Shown: positions 21,714 to 34,125, numbered from the stretch's first letter. The stretch: 64,000 nucleotides of DNA from Meconema thalassinum (GCA_946902985.2 OX336391.1:195798289-195862288); one strand, 5' to 3'. Notes: generated by a model not told the origin, from the sequence alone. A program made the numbers and translations.

Positions 21714-24469
21714 ATGTTCAAAATAAATTATACCCTTGGAAAATAGCATGTAGACAAGATTCAAAATTTCGGGGTCGTAATGGATTCTTGTGAATGTGAT
21801 TTAGAGATTTATGCTATCAATATAACTTCCAGGGTTCATAAGGTTAACTAATTATAACAAAGCCAAGAAAACAACAGGATCTACTAACAAATGAAATTTA
21901 ATAACTGAATCAAACATAAAACACTTAACAATAAACCACCCTTATATTGTTCACTCGCACGTGAACAGATCTGACATTGACCAGCCTGACGTACCATGAT
22001 AACACGGCATGACAGCTGTCAAACAAGCGTTGTGACTGCAATGTCACTTAATTCAAAGTAACAAAAGGAAACGGATCACAAGGTCCAAAAATAACAAACA
22101 AATAAAATAGTACAATAATTTAATATTTATGAGCGACACGCGTTTTAAGACTAGTTTAAGTAATGAGCACTTTGACGGGCGCTCGTTTCCGACCAAAACA
22201 GTCGGTTCGGGAACGAACTCCGTACTGCGAAGGACGAATTACGGAAATGTGGGAACAACAATTACATATTTATATACACTACTGACATGCTCTAACCTTA
22301 GATTACCACAACCAAATACACGTGTGTATTATTTAAAATAAGGGCTGCGGAATTACCGTCTTATACCACAAACACTAGGAAAGCATAACATGACATGAAC
22401 AAGTTTGGCCGGTTGCCAAATTATATTTATAATGAATACAATGGCCTTGAAAATAAGAGCCAACAACAACAAAATACAAATTTTAATTTTCACGCCAGAA
22501 AATTTGGCGTTTTAAAACAATGAACAAATAAGTCGTAGTCATGATAAAAAAAACTTGGATCGACAACATGGCAACTCCCCAAATTAAACCAAATAAATTA
22601 ACCTTAACTCATTAGGCTTTAAAGCAAACATAACGTGTCATAACCGAGTTGGAGACAGCCGGGTCTGTTATCGCATATCTGAGTAAGTGGCTGATTTCTT
22701 CCCCCAACGTAGTAATTAGTGCCACGCTAAATATAGATTCTGGCCCATAGCCAGCGTCCAGCAACCTTTGCTAATCGCCACCTGTTAAACGCGTACAAAC
22801 AAAATATCACATTATCTCAAAACATCCTCTCAGGGATTTTTAAGAACACATCTCCAGGTCAAACTTACCCCCAAGGGTAACTAATTTGCCGGAATGATGT
22901 CGCAGTCAAGGACAGGCTTTACCTTTCCTCATCATCACTTACACCCAAAAACACGTGGCACTTTCTCGAAGATCTCGTCGCAGCATAAGAACCAGCACAC
23001 CCCTCAGATAAATGACACACAACATGTCCAAATGACAATAAAGAATTAATAACTGGAATCAGAATTAGCCCGAGTTATCAAAGCAACTAAAACACTAATT
23101 TTCCCCCCACGTCTAGTTTTAGTTTTACACATCATTAATTCAGTCCATTTATCATTGTCGTTCCTAGGTTCTCATTCATGGCTACACTTTTTATTGATAC
23201 GTTAATCATATGCGGCCATTTCGCTATAAGAATTACGTATACATAAGGACAACATTTAAGTTACAAAATTTACTGTACAACATAATTGTCACGCAATGCC
23301 AAAAATTACTACACGCATGTCAGTTAAGAAATCAAACCCTAAAATTTAAATTAAAACACACAAATAAAATCTGTACAAAGTTCCACACATCTCTCGCGAC
23401 TCCCCTCGTCCAAAATCAATAAATCAATTTTTTAATACTCATCACTTAAACCGCTTTCCAGAGGCCTTCCGCCTCGTCATTTCCAACCATTAGGCCGTTA
23501 GCCCATAACACTGATGGTAATGGAGGATGAAACTTGTTGTCTTCTTTCCATGGTCGTCATCTTGCTGCTGTTAAAAACACAATTAAATTAAAGTTTTAAA
23601 ACTGTTCTATTTGCTTTATGAGTATTTTATTTCCTCATATTGTCCTATGCAGAATCGTAGACTTCCCCTATTCTATGGCTAATTGCCATCTCACAATTTA
23701 TGAAATTTATAAGTTCGTTGTCGACACACAACTAGAATTTTAAAACCATACCGTCTTAAGGACGTCTTAAATTGACTGTCGAAGAATAATTAGGAGTGCC
23801 CCGGTTCATCTCAGACATTTGTTTATATACAGAAAGCCTAAAAGTTCCCATGGAGGGAGAAAACAGCTACTCAATATTTTAAATAATGGGCCTATAATTA
23901 TGTGTGACCTCTCAAAAATCTTGTAATTTCTCACAGGTCGCGAATCTGCCGCCGAACATGCAAACCGATCGCTAGATCTTTTTATAACCGATTGGCGCGC
24001 AAAACACACTGATGCTATGTTCTGGCGTCCTGTTTTCTTATTGGTCAGATAAGTTGGCGTCGGAGTTCTGACCTTACAAATCCCGCCCTTATTTTGACGT
24101 CACGACACTTGTCCTCTCTCTCACTCCTTGCCTTGGACCCAGCATTTTGGCCTGTCGATCGTCACGTACGCCACAGCGTCATACCTGACTTTCTCAGAAG
24201 AATAAGAATAGCATTGGTTGTGAAACTGTCGGTAGTTTCCAGCCAGCACGTAGCCCGTCTTACCAAGTCCAGATTGCTTGCTACATCAATTTTACTCAAA
24301 TATCCAGCATATCATGTATTTAGTATTTCCAGCGTTTTTAATAATATGAAACATTATTATTGGACACAATGATAAGGGTTCAAAATATCATGATTTAGGA
24401 TACATATTTGAGGTTATGTGCAATATCCTGCTTTCCATTGCGAAATACTACAATTTTTTCAAAAGTAAA
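21714..24469. other. No gene or repeat recognised over about 2.8 kb
   Basis: AT-rich, low-complexity-poor sequence with only short reading frames. No tandem period, TIR pair, SINE head or TE protein motif was found by eye. It is the longest featureless block in the first half of the window. Confidence 0.5.
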
Positions 24470-24471
24470 TA

Positions 24472-25936
24472 CACACATCAAAAAAAGTTTTGCATCACCT
24501 CGGTTCCCAGATCTCCGGCATATAGACGTTGACTGTGTATATTGTATCAAAGATACAGTCCCTTTGACTGTTCATAGATGTCACTAAAACTGCTCAAAGA
24601 TGTAAACAACCATGCATGAGCAGGGCCTATTAGACGAAGGGGGTACGGCAGCCGATCATTTCCAGTCATTCCACCAGGACGAAGGTACGCTGCTCATGTT
24701 GTCTGTAGTTCTACCATGCCTAGAAGGTCAATACCGCAGTTCGATCGCGTCCGCATTGTTACTTTGAGTCAAGAAGGGCTCTCAACAAGGGAAGTTTCCA
24801 AGCGTCTCAGAGTGAACCAAAGCGATGTTGTTCGGACATGGAGGAGGTACAGAGATACAGGAACTGTCGATGACAGGCTTCGCTCAGGCCGCCCAAGGGC
24901 TACTACTGTAGTGGATGACCGCTACTTACGGATTGCCGCTCGGAGGAACCCTGACAGCAATGCCACCATGTTGAATAATGCGTTTCGTTCAGCCACAGGA
25001 CGTCGTGTTTCAACTCAAACTGTGCGCAATAGGCTGCATGATGCGCAACTTCACTCCCGACGTCCATGGCGAGGTCCAGCTTTGCAACCCCGACACCATG
25101 CAGCGCGGTACAGATGGGCCCAACAACATGCTGAATGGACCCCACAGAATTGGCATCACGTTCTCTTCACCGATGAGTGTCGCATATGCCTTCAACCAGA
25201 CAATCGTCGGAGACGTGTTTGGAGGCACCCTGGTCAGGCTGAACGTCTTAGACACACTGTCCAGCGAGTGCAGCAAGGTGGAGGTTCCCTGATGTTTTGG
25301 GGTGGCATTATGTGGGGCCGACGTACGCCACTGGTGGTCATGGAAGGCTCCGAAACGACTTTACGATACCTGAATGACATCCTCCGACCCATAGTGCAAC
25401 CATATCGGCAGAATATTGGAGAGGCATTTGTCTTCATGGACGACAATTCTCGACCTCATCGTGCACATCTTGTGAATGCGTTCCTTCAAGATAACGACAT
25501 CGCTCGACTACAGTGGCCAGCATGTTCGCCAGACATGAACCCTATCGAACATGCCTGGGATATGTTGAAAAGGGCTGTTTATGGACGTCTTGACCCACCA
25601 ACCACTCTGAGAGATTTACGCCGAATTGTCGTTGAGGAGTGGGACAATTTGGACCAACAGTGTCTTGATGAACTTGTGGATAGTATGCCACGACGAATAC
25701 AGGCATGCATCAATGCAAGAGGACGTGCTACTGGGTATTAGAGGTAGTGGTGTGTACTGCAATCTGGACCACAAATGCTGAAAGTCTAGCTGTATGATGG
25801 TACAACATGCAATGTGTGGGTCTCATGAGCAATAAAACGAGCTGAAATGTTGTTTGTGTTGATCTCTATTCCCTTTGTATTTAAAGGTTCCGGAACTCTT
25901 GGAACCGAGGTGATGCAAAACTTTTTTTGATGTGTG
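24472..25936 (+). mobile_element. Tc1-like transposon, copy 2 (apparently intact)
   Basis: 1465 bp with TIRs that begin 'cacacatcaaaaaaagtttt' and end in the reverse complement. A perfect TA duplication lies at 24470-24471 and 25937-25938. It differs from copy 1 at about 15 single bases and one 2-bp indel. One transposase gene lies between the TIRs. TA duplication, TIRs and an uninterrupted ORF are the visible requirements for autonomy. Confidence 0.95.
24716..25741 (+). CDS. Tc1-family DD34E transposase, intact
   Basis: 341 residues, the normal length for Tc1 transposases. ATG at 24716 ('ctaccatgcctag') and TAG at 25739-25741. The N-terminal paired-type HTH region lies at about residues 10-110, with a 'GRPR' hinge at 58-61. 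The catalytic triad is D153 ('FTDECR'), D243 ('MDDNSRPH') and E278 ('NPIEHAWD'), with exactly 34 residues between the last two. A 'GGGSLMFWGG' block lies at 188-197. The enzyme would bind the TIRs, cut them and insert the element at TA. No frameshift or stop is seen. The sister copy at 13674 is frameshifted, so this one could serve as its source of transposase. It is probably nuclear, but no localisation signal was checked. Expression is unknown. Confidence 0.95.
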   Translation: MPRRSIPQFDRVRIVTLSQEGLSTREVSKRLRVNQSDVVRTWRRYRDTGTVDDRLRSGRPRATTVVDDRYLRIAARRNPDSNATMLNNAFRSATGRRVSTQTVRNRLHDAQLHSRRPWRGPALQPRHHAARYRWAQQHAEWTPQNWHHVLFTDECRICLQPDNRRRRVWRHPGQAERLRHTVQRVQQGGGSLMFWGGIMWGRRTPLVVMEGSETTLRYLNDILRPIVQPYRQNIGEAFVFMDDNSRPHRAHLVNAFLQDNDIARLQWPACSPDMNPIEHAWDMLKRAVYGRLDPPTTLRDLRRIVVEEWDNLDQQCLDELVDSMPRRIQACINARGRATGY

Positions 25937-26091
25937 TATATCCATTCAATTGTATCAACCTTTTATCAATAACCTTTTGTGTACTATTTGTATTTGGTGC
26001 ACGCTAGCTATCATTCAAACTACATATTACTCCATTTTGATAATTATGTCTGAAGATATATGTTTCTCCTCTCTACTGTAAAATTTATGAT

Positions 26092-26577
26092 ACGGTGGCG
26101 TAGTTGGTAGCATGCAGAACTTCTATGCCCAAGGTCGCGGGTTCAAACCCGGATTTATTAAGAGCGTTAAAATCCCTCAGTATGCCTTTCTTCGGAGGAG
26201 AAGTAAAGCCGGCGGTCTCATGTCATAGATTTATGGATTGTAAAAGAACCTTGCACTTTGTGTGAAGCCAAAATTTTTAGGTTAGAATTGATAACGCTAT
26301 ATTAGTTCCAACGTTTGCCACCAGGTGCTGACTGCGATGACATCTAGCTGCCAAGTCCGCAAGCTATGTGTCGTGGATGGTAGCATTTGGTAGCAAAAGT
26401 AGGAACTTCTTGAAATTATTGTCTGCAGTCCTTACTTGAATTTTAAACAGATAACACACAACACTAATGCAGCCATCACAATTAACACCGGTTATCTCAC
26501 AGATTGTACACATACCCAAAGTACATGGGGCTACATCACCGCGTTGTTGCAGTCTCTACATTAAGGAACCAACCAAC
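26092..26577 (+). mobile_element. SINE family A, full-length type
   Basis: Head 'acggtggcgtagttggtagc', box B 'gggttcaaaccc', with a short deletion after box B that removes 'ggccgaagtcgtc'. The body continues to 'ggaaccaaccaacc'. No (TAAA)n tail. A target duplication was not found. Confidence 0.85.
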
Positions 26578-27003
26578 CATCAGTTTTGACAACAAGCTTC
26601 TCACATGTTCTGCACACGCCAAAGTGCACGAGGCCACATGACTACAATGTATAAAGCTCTTAGAGGAAACGATGACAATGCCAACAAGATGCACACGTGC
26701 GATGGGTCACACGCAGTCGCAATAAAGAAGGTCTGCTATTACTGAGACACTAAGCTCTTGCCGCCCCCAAGCAAATCCTTGATGTAAATGAGGTGCAGAA
26801 ATATGATTACTTCATCCCTGGCCGGATTGTACGTAAAACACTACCTAACCCCACTCATCATGGGAGGATTATACAGTCATCTGCTGAGCGAATGAGACAT
26901 CGCTGAACCACATTTCACTCAGATAGACAAGGTAGAGGCGCCGTGTTCCACCAGCCACATCGTGGTCTAATGTTACTGTCACGAATTAATTGTTTATTTA
27001 TTT
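26578..27003. other. No gene recognised
   Basis: 'acgccaaagtgcacgaggcc' near 26620 weakly resembles the family A 3' region. Nothing else is identifiable. Confidence 0.4.
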
Positions 27004-28585
27004 ATATACTAGCAGAAGCACCCATTTTTCGAACGGTCTTCAATATTAATAACCAGACGTTATCAATTGAGCTACTGTTGCAATGGTTACGGGCTTGGAA
27101 CCCGTTTGTAGACAAAGAAAAATGATTAGTTAAATTGTTCTCTCAAACTAAATTTACCTAACGTGTTCTTCTTGTCGTGAAAATAAAATTGAAAACCTCT
27201 TAGACGAATCGCAATGCCCGTCACATACAAACTGACCCTCACTGTTGTGTCAGTCCCCAACCACAGGAAGACTCCTTTTATAAATTATAAAGGCTTGTGG
27301 TGCATTAAAATTCAAGTTCTTTAGCCTCCAATGACCCAAATTCCTAAAAGCAGCAAAACATACTATTTCAAATCAGGAGTTTTAGAAAATAATGTTGCTG
27401 TTTGGAGATATAATAGACCTTCTGTACAACATATCGCACGTGTAAGTCGTGTGTAAATAATCTCGGGTACTCCTTGAACCCTTAAGCGCATTGATGAATT
27501 TTACAGTTTTAGTTGGTTCCGTGATAACCTTCTAGCCATTTGCAAACTCACATAAATGTAATAAATGGAGTGACATTACTTCTTGCAGAAATAGATGGAA
27601 AGTTGGATGTCACCTCTTGAGATACTGTTGTCATTGTTACTGGCTTGCATTACTTCAATAGTTTATTAAATGAAATTAGTTTTCTGGGAATATCTAAGGA
27701 ACTGTTGGTTTTAGAGCCTTAAAATGTAGTTTTCGGGGAAACTTTACGGCTCTATAGGGGCCCCGAGGTTTGTTTCTGACACCAAAGGGTTGAAAATGAA
27801 CTTTGTCTCGTCGTTGTACGCCATAATATAATAATAATAATTATTATTATAATAAGTTAATAATATAACAATATAGGGATAGGGATATAATAGACCTTCT
27901 GTACCATACCCGCACGTGTAAATCGCGTGAAAAAATTCTAGAGTACCCCTTGACCCCCTTAAGCGCATTATATGTATTGATGAATTGTATAGCTTAATTT
28001 GGATCCGTTATAACCTTATATCCATTTGCAAACCTTCACAGTGATGTAATAAATGGAATTGCATTGCGTCTTACAGAAATTATATGTACCTCTGAGATTG
28101 TGTTGCCATGGTTACCGGCTTGCATTCTTTCAGTAGCGTAATAAATGAAATTAGTTTTCTAGGATATCTCGAAAACTGTTGATTTTAGGGCCTTAAAATG
28201 TGGTTTTCGGGGTCCCTCTCGGGCCCCCGAGTTTCGTTTCTGACATTGAGGGGCTGAAAATGAGCTTTGTCTCACCCTTCTACGTCTATTTCAGCATGTA
28301 TTTTAAGGGTGTAGGCCCACTTTTATGAGAGGTATGGAGAAGATGCATCAATGATTAAGGTCGTGTCTCTGATGGATATCTGTATCAAATTTTACGTTGA
28401 TCCACCCAGCTGTTCTCGAGTTATAAGGACACGAAGTTGTCCACAGACAAAAAAAAACAGACATACGGACAGACAAAAATTTTATTTTTGCGCTCATATG
28501 TCATAAAACAGTCTGAAACGCGCAAATATAGTAAATTTCCGTGGAAATTCAGAAAAAACAAACTTTCATTTTTATATATAAAGAG
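27004..28585 (+). mobile_element. Interspersed element with 484-bp internal duplication
   Basis: Starts with 'tatactagcagaagcaccc'. The block 'cgcacgtgtaa...cttaagcgcatt' occurs near 27427 and again near 27911. The 3' end has 'caaattttacgttgatccac', 'gctgttctcgagttata', 'acagacatacggacagac' and 'catttttatatataaagag'. A shorter relative with the same type of head lies at 50791-51310. No protein is encoded. Head and tail are typical of non-autonomous arthropod elements. Confidence 0.7.
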
Positions 28586-28667
28586 ATTATGTGTCTTTTG
28601 TAGTAATAATACCACTAATAATAATGCTAATGTTTTCACGTCCCTTTTAACTACTCTGGCTTATAGA

Positions 28668-28840
28668 GATGCCGGGGTGCCAGGATTTTGCCCCGAAGGA
28701 TATCTTTATCGTGCCAGTAAATCTACTGACACGGCTCCCTGGCATCTGCGTACCCTCTAATGCCAGCTGACTGCGCCAGGATTCGATCCTGCAACCTTGG
28801 GAACAGCAAGCGAAAACGTTATCTTTAAGCCACGCAGCCA
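28668..28840 (-). mobile_element. SINE fragment, antisense, family shared with 45184
   Basis: 'gatgccggggtgccaggatt', 'cgtgccagtaaatctactga' and reverse box B 'ggattcgatcctgcaacctt'. The same order of blocks occurs at 45184-45355. The tRNA-like head is at the right, so it reads on the minus strand. Confidence 0.72.
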
Positions 28841-29330
28841 GCCTGTCTTTATTAGTGGCGAAGTTAGGGCACATGGCCCTCTCTTACACTTAATCACGCA
28901 ATATGGTACCGGCACATATGAACCAATTTCATGAAATACAATAAATACCTTAAAACTTCATTATGATGATCAATAAAGAGTAAATTAATTACGTTAATAC
29001 TAGTGTTGTCGCTTTCAATAAAGTTTCCCACGTAGCCTTTACTATTGGTCCACTATCCCACATAAGTTATAATATTGATATAGCGACCTAGGTTATATAC
29101 AGGGTCTTTCATATAAAGTAAGAACGCCAAGCGACGGGTTTGTTATCCGCTAGTGTGGTGGCCTTGACCGAGCTTGTGGCGAACCGTGGCCCCCTGCTCT
29201 AAGCGTGTGTACAATCCTCTATGAAATATTACCTTATAAAAGTTGCTGGAAGTGTCGTCTTTCCTGGGTTATACAGGCATTGTATCTGGTAACCACATTT
29301 TGGCAGACGCGAGTGAGTCATGCCACTGTA

Positions 29331-29399
29331 TTTTTAGCCTACTTTTCACATTTTGCAAAAATGAGGAAAAAGTAGACTTATGAGATCGATCCGGGAAAA

Positions 29400-29475
<76 letters not shown>

Positions 29476-29476
29476 C

Positions 29477-29507
<31 letters not shown>

Positions 29508-30670
29508 CTTCTGTCTGTCTGTCTGGCTGTGTGTGTGTCCCCCCCCTATCAACTCCTAAACGGCTGCAGCAATCAATACCAAATTTAGTATGAGTAAAGA
29601 TGTGCACCGGAATAGCTCACGTCCATATTTGAAAATGATGTTAGTGCTACCAACTGCTGAAAAAACGCACTAGAAATTTGAGCTCCATGTTGGATATCTT
29701 GCAAGGAATGCATGGGAGCTATTCCAAAATTGGCACACATGTATATAATACTATTTCTGTTTAATTTCCAGGAGGCCAACCATGACAGTGTTACCAAAAT
29801 AATTTTAAGCCTTCTGATAGGTCCAATGTTTAAATGCATATAACTTCTACACTATCAATTGGATTTCAACCAAATTTTGTATGTAATATCTGTGCATAAA
29901 CAGATATGACTGAGCGTATTCTTATGAGCCACCAGGGCTGCCAACTGTTAATAATTGCTCTCTCTATTTTTTTTTATCCAAATACCAATATATCAGAAAG
30001 TATGCAAGCCAACAGCTTTAAACTATGCACACGTATATTCTGAGATTTTAGATTAATTTGGAGTAACTTATATACGTCAGTTCTACCAACATGATTATAA
30101 GCCTGTTGATAGTACCAATTTTTAAATACATGTAACTTCTATACTATCAGTTGGATTTCAATCAAATTTCGTATGTGCTATGTGTACCATAACAGATATG
30201 ACTATAAGTATTGTTAAGAGCAATCAGGGCTGCCAACTGTTAATAAATGCTGTCTATATTCTTTTTACCCTAGTATCAATATATCAGAAAGTATGCAAGC
30301 CAACAGCTCTATACTTTGCACACGTATAGCACCTGACATTCTAGATTAATTTGGAGTAATTAATACAAGGCAGTGCTGCCAACATGATTCTATGCCTGCT
30401 GATATGTCCAATTTTAAAATACATGTAACTTCTATACTAACAAATGGATTTCATCCAAAATTGACACAACAAGATATCATAATAATTCAGAATATTTCTG
30501 ACCAGCACACGCATGTTATTGTTGGCAACATTCTTTTACGCGTGCTGATAGATCCAGTGCCTAACTGCATGTAACGTCCATTGGACTTCAACCAAATTTT
30601 GTATTCTGTACCTTAAGAGGTGGAACTATGAATATATTCAGTCACCAGGGCTGTCAACTGTAGTGCTGTA
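29331..30670 (-). mobile_element. Nested 292-bp-monomer element, relative of 12770-16108
   Basis: The monomer anchor 'ttggatttcaa' recurs at 29861, 30153 and 30446 (spacings 292 and 293), with partial copies outside. On the minus strand the array ends in 'gctgcagccgtttaggag', 'ggggggacacacacac', the GACA tract, 'gatctcataagtctac', a stem-loop and 'taggctaaaaat'. That order equals the 3' end at 15958-16108, though the monomers themselves differ strongly. Confidence 0.75.
29401..29525. repeat. (GTCT)n microsatellite, about 125 bp
   Basis: Nearly perfect 'gtct' repeat with a few 'gtcc' units. It lies in the 3' module of the nested element. The long open frames here are artefacts. Confidence 0.98.
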
Positions 30671-30769
30671 TTAGGCTACATTATACCAGGTATATTGAAC
30701 TAATTAGATATTTCGATATTACCAACTTTATTATTGGCATTATTCTAGGTAGGTTCATATACTGTAGAA

Positions 30770-30975
30770 TAATCATTGGCATGAAAAGTAGGCTGTATAG
30801 TTCTTCACGGAACTTCTTGTTTATTTTGTGTTTTTTATTGAGCACTGAACCAGTAGTGTCAAAGTTATTTACAATTACGTGAATCTGTGCTAGTGAAGGT
30901 GGCACTTCATCAGGAAATTGCTGAACAAATGCATCACGTACCCGCCGGGCCAACTCGTAATTTTAAAAATGTTAC
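30770..30975 (-). pseudogene. Transposase N-terminal remnant (DUF4817-like HTH)
   Basis: The minus-strand frame encodes 'ELARRVRDAFVQQFPDEVPP', then 'IHVIVNNFDTTGSVLN'. The pattern R-V-R-x-F-x(3)-F-P-x(4)-P-x(7)-I-x(3)-F-x(2)-T-G-S-V is typical of the HTH at the start of a large class of arthropod mariner-like transposases, often labelled DUF4817. No ATG opens it in frame. The catalytic DDE/D part is absent, apparently replaced by the nested element. It sits in the expected place inside the TIR of the 29100-31205 element. The domain name is from memory. Confidence 0.68.
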
Positions 30976-31254
30976 ATACAAAAATACGATGTTGCAATGA
31001 TAACTGTCTCAACATGTTAGCAGCTGTGGTTCAGACTGGCGACTGACAACACCTGCACGCTTATTGCAAGGTCAAGTTTGTACTATGCGCGCGCTTTCAA
31101 TACTACAGCAGGGGGCCGTGGTGCTTCACAAGCTCGGCCAAGCCGGCTTCAGCAGCGAATGACAAAACCGCCGCTCGTCGTTCTTACTTTATAAGAAAGA
31201 CCCTGTATAAGAAGATCATCTGCTAATGTTGCATTCCCTTCGAAATAGACGTAG

Positions 31255-31376
31255 TTGCCGATTATTTAGGGGCTTTGTGACATCGTGGCCATGTATCCCA
31301 GTGCACGTGGGTGTATTTAGAAGCTGTCTGATAACCTGTAATGTCTTTACTAATGTGTGTATTTGTAACCGAGAAT
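31255..31376 (-). mobile_element. SINE family A, 3' fragment
   Basis: 'atttaggggctttgtgacat', 'cacgtgggtgtatttagaag' and 'ctgtctgataacctgtaatg' match the minus strand of family A near 17620-17720. Diverged, no head. Confidence 0.62.
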
Positions 31377-33686
31377 CGTTTAAACAGTTCTAAAGGACGT
31401 GGCCCTTTCGAAATTAAAAGTTTATATTGTAATATTATAGTGCTGAAGTGACTTTAAAAAGCTGAGCCGTCTGGGTTACAAGACAAGATGGCAGATGATC
31501 TCTCACTCTGACCTATATTTCACTAATTTGAGTATGTTACAGTACATGCAATATATACTACTAATAGAAATAATATGAACTTTGTATGAAATGGGTTATA
31601 TTGGATATATACTCCAGTGAAAAAATCGATTAGTCAAAGTCAGTATTTGTTAAAACATTGTATGTAAGTCAATTGATAACGATTAACTCGGGAAGACATG
31701 CTTGGCTGTGTGGGTCTTTCACCAAGCCGGCCGGGGTTCAAATCCTATCAGAGTTGTATTTTTTGCTTTTGTATTTATTGTTATTTTGAGTACTGAGACG
31801 TTTTAAAATTGAGCGTTATAATGTGCATTTTGCAACGGAAAATATTTTTAATTAAACAACATTCTCCAGCGGATCTGCACGAATGACAACTACTAGCAAC
31901 CAGTTGAACTATGCAGGAGCTAACCACGGCCTACTGTATGCGAGATGCGCTCTATATCGGCCAGTTAGTGAACCCATGCCTACGGTATAATTGAAAGAAA
32001 TCCACTTCTTGCCGATAGCGTGCACTCGCCATCAAGGATTGGAGCTATTACAAATCATCTGCGCAGTAGGTATATTAAATGGTTTCTGCCAGTGATATGA
32101 TTAGACTAACGAAGTTTCAATTATTGTAAGTAGTCGGTGTTAATATGCCGAATTCCTACGTTGATGGAGTGTTTGCTAATATTATATTATATTATAAACT
32201 ATGGTTTGAACGCCACTGCTCAAATCCAGTGTGCTATTTTGCACTTCGAATGCGAAGAAAAGAGGAGGTGATAAGGACAAAGAGTTATATCTATACCAAT
32301 ATATTTAGGAGAAAGTATGCTATATGTTCTTTCCTGAAAATCTTGTTATTGCTGTTATTATTATTATTTACTATCGACTGAGAAAGTTAAGTACACTCAG
32401 GTCTAAATTCATGTTGCCAGGCTATATTCGGAAGCGGTGGACAAGCGGACTCCACTGTCGGTCGCAGATTATGTATTTCCTTGCTGTCCCAATCACAACT
32501 CCAGACACATGCCAGATAGATTCCTTCTAATCGGCGACGGCCATATTATTCCAAATACGAGCCCTATTCATCGTTGATTTAATCTCTCATTAGGTCATCT
32601 CATGAAATGGACGTCAAATAGCTTTGTTATTTAACACCCAGAGGGTAGCTTACATGTCGAATTTTCTTGTTGCTTGAAGCACTATGAAAGTCAAGGAGGT
32701 TAGATATCTAAGCTCCTTGAACACTATAGCGCATTCTAGTAGAGAAATGAGGAACTTTGTGTTGGCGGAAACACCCGAGATTAATTTTGCCATTATGAAC
32801 ACGGCCTACTGAATTCAAATGGGTTCTTTGACATGCCAACATCGTATGACATGCGTGTCGTAATTTTTGACGCCTTTCAAAAATTACTTATTACGGCCAG
32901 GAGCGAACCTGCAAGCTTGGGGTTAGAAGATGGACAAGTTAACCACTCACCCACCGTGGCAAGCTATTAATTTAATTATTGTTATTGACTAAGGTTTAAT
33001 AGATTTATTAAATACCAATTAGTATACATTTAGCCTATCTCGTTGGTTAATGGACGAAGCTAACCTAAATAAGGTGGAAGTAGCATTTTGCACCGAGAAT
33101 AACATAGTTAATTATAATCTTGTCATTCCAGTAATAAAACACAGTATTTCTTGGTTGACGCGCTCTCCCTGTCAATTACAATGGCGTGCTACGTGTTAAT
33201 TCCCTCTTGCCCAGAGGTCATCTCTTGGGCGAGGGCGACACATATTATTAGACTAGTGACTACATTTAGCTTGTATATGAGCCACGGGTGACACGACGAT
33301 ATTTAAATGAGGTCCAGCCACCACTGAAGGTGGACTCATACACTCTACAACTTCATGTATATGCATAGGAAAACTGCATATATTTATATCTTTATGACGT
33401 AGGCCTCACTGACACACACAAACCATGTCAAGCAAGTAGACAATAAGTTAAGCAGTATAGTCTACTGGCGGCAATCATTCTCTCCACTGCGCGTTCAATG
33501 TCCTTTTTTGAGGACATATCTCAGATATAACCTAACTGTGCAACTTTATTAATATTCATTGGAAAAATAAATATATTTATATCTTAATCATCCAGGTCCC
33601 ATAAATTAACTAAAAACCCTTTGCCCATTTTATACAAGCAAACGAATACATTAGACTAACGGTTCCCAATAATTTTTCCCTTCCGT
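31377..33686. other. No gene recognised; two faint tRNA-like relics
   Basis: A box B-like 'ggggttcaaatcc' lies near 31735. A reverse tRNA-like relic ('ggccaggagcgaacctgcaa') lies near 32894-32960. A short ATT tract lies at 32346-32370. The rest is unassigned, without a period, TIR or TE protein. Confidence 0.45.
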
Positions 33687-33700
33687 ACCTCTTTATACAT

Positions 33701-34035
33701 GAAAATGAAAATCCACAGCCTGCTTCCAGTCTCCGACCGGGTCAGGAAATGGAATGAATGAAGCCCCTATCTAGCGGCGAGGATATGAACTGTGCCGGCT
33801 GCCGAGGCCTGACGCACTCCTCTGGGGCAATGATTAAATGAATGACAGATGAAGTGAATTGATAGTGGAGAGTGTTGCTGGAATGAATTTTTGACAGGGA
33901 AAACCGGGGTACCCGGAGAAAAACCTGTCTGCCTCCGTTCTGTCCAGCACAGATCTCACATGGAGTGACCGGGATTTGAACCACGGACTCAGCGGTGAGA
34001 GGCCGGCGTGCTGCCGCCTGAGCCACGGAGGCTCC
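33701..34035 (-). mobile_element. tRNA-derived SINE family B with 14-bp target duplication
   Basis: The minus-strand head 'ggagcctccgtggctcaggc' has box A 'tggctcaggcggcagc' and box B 'ggttcaaatcccgg'. The body ends in 'gcaggctgtggattttcatt'. 'acctctttatacat' flanks it at 33687-33700 and 34036-34049. Highly similar to the copy at 37939. Confidence 0.93.
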
Positions 34036-34125
34036 ACCTCTTTATACATATGTATCTAAAATAGTGCCCCCTGAAAAGTAAACTTTTAAAACGTTCAATA
34101 TTTTACGGAAAATTAGTACATAACT

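Larger units (their letters stand above)
29100..31205 (-). mobile_element. Tc1/mariner-type element with ~110-bp TIRs, filled by a nested array
   Basis: The left end 'cagggtctttcatataaagt' (29100) pairs with the right end 'actttataagaaagaccctg' (ending 31205). Similarity runs inward over about 110 bp, including 'cgagcttgtg' and 'ggccccctgct'. TA flanks both ends (29098-29099 and 31206-31207). A transposase N-terminal remnant lies inside the right arm on the minus strand. Most of the interior (29331-30670) is a different, nested repeat element, so the transposase gene is largely gone. Confidence 0.85.

Noticed and set aside
29269..29607. Open frames rich in QTDR or SVCL
   Set aside because: These are pure translations of the GTCT microsatellite.
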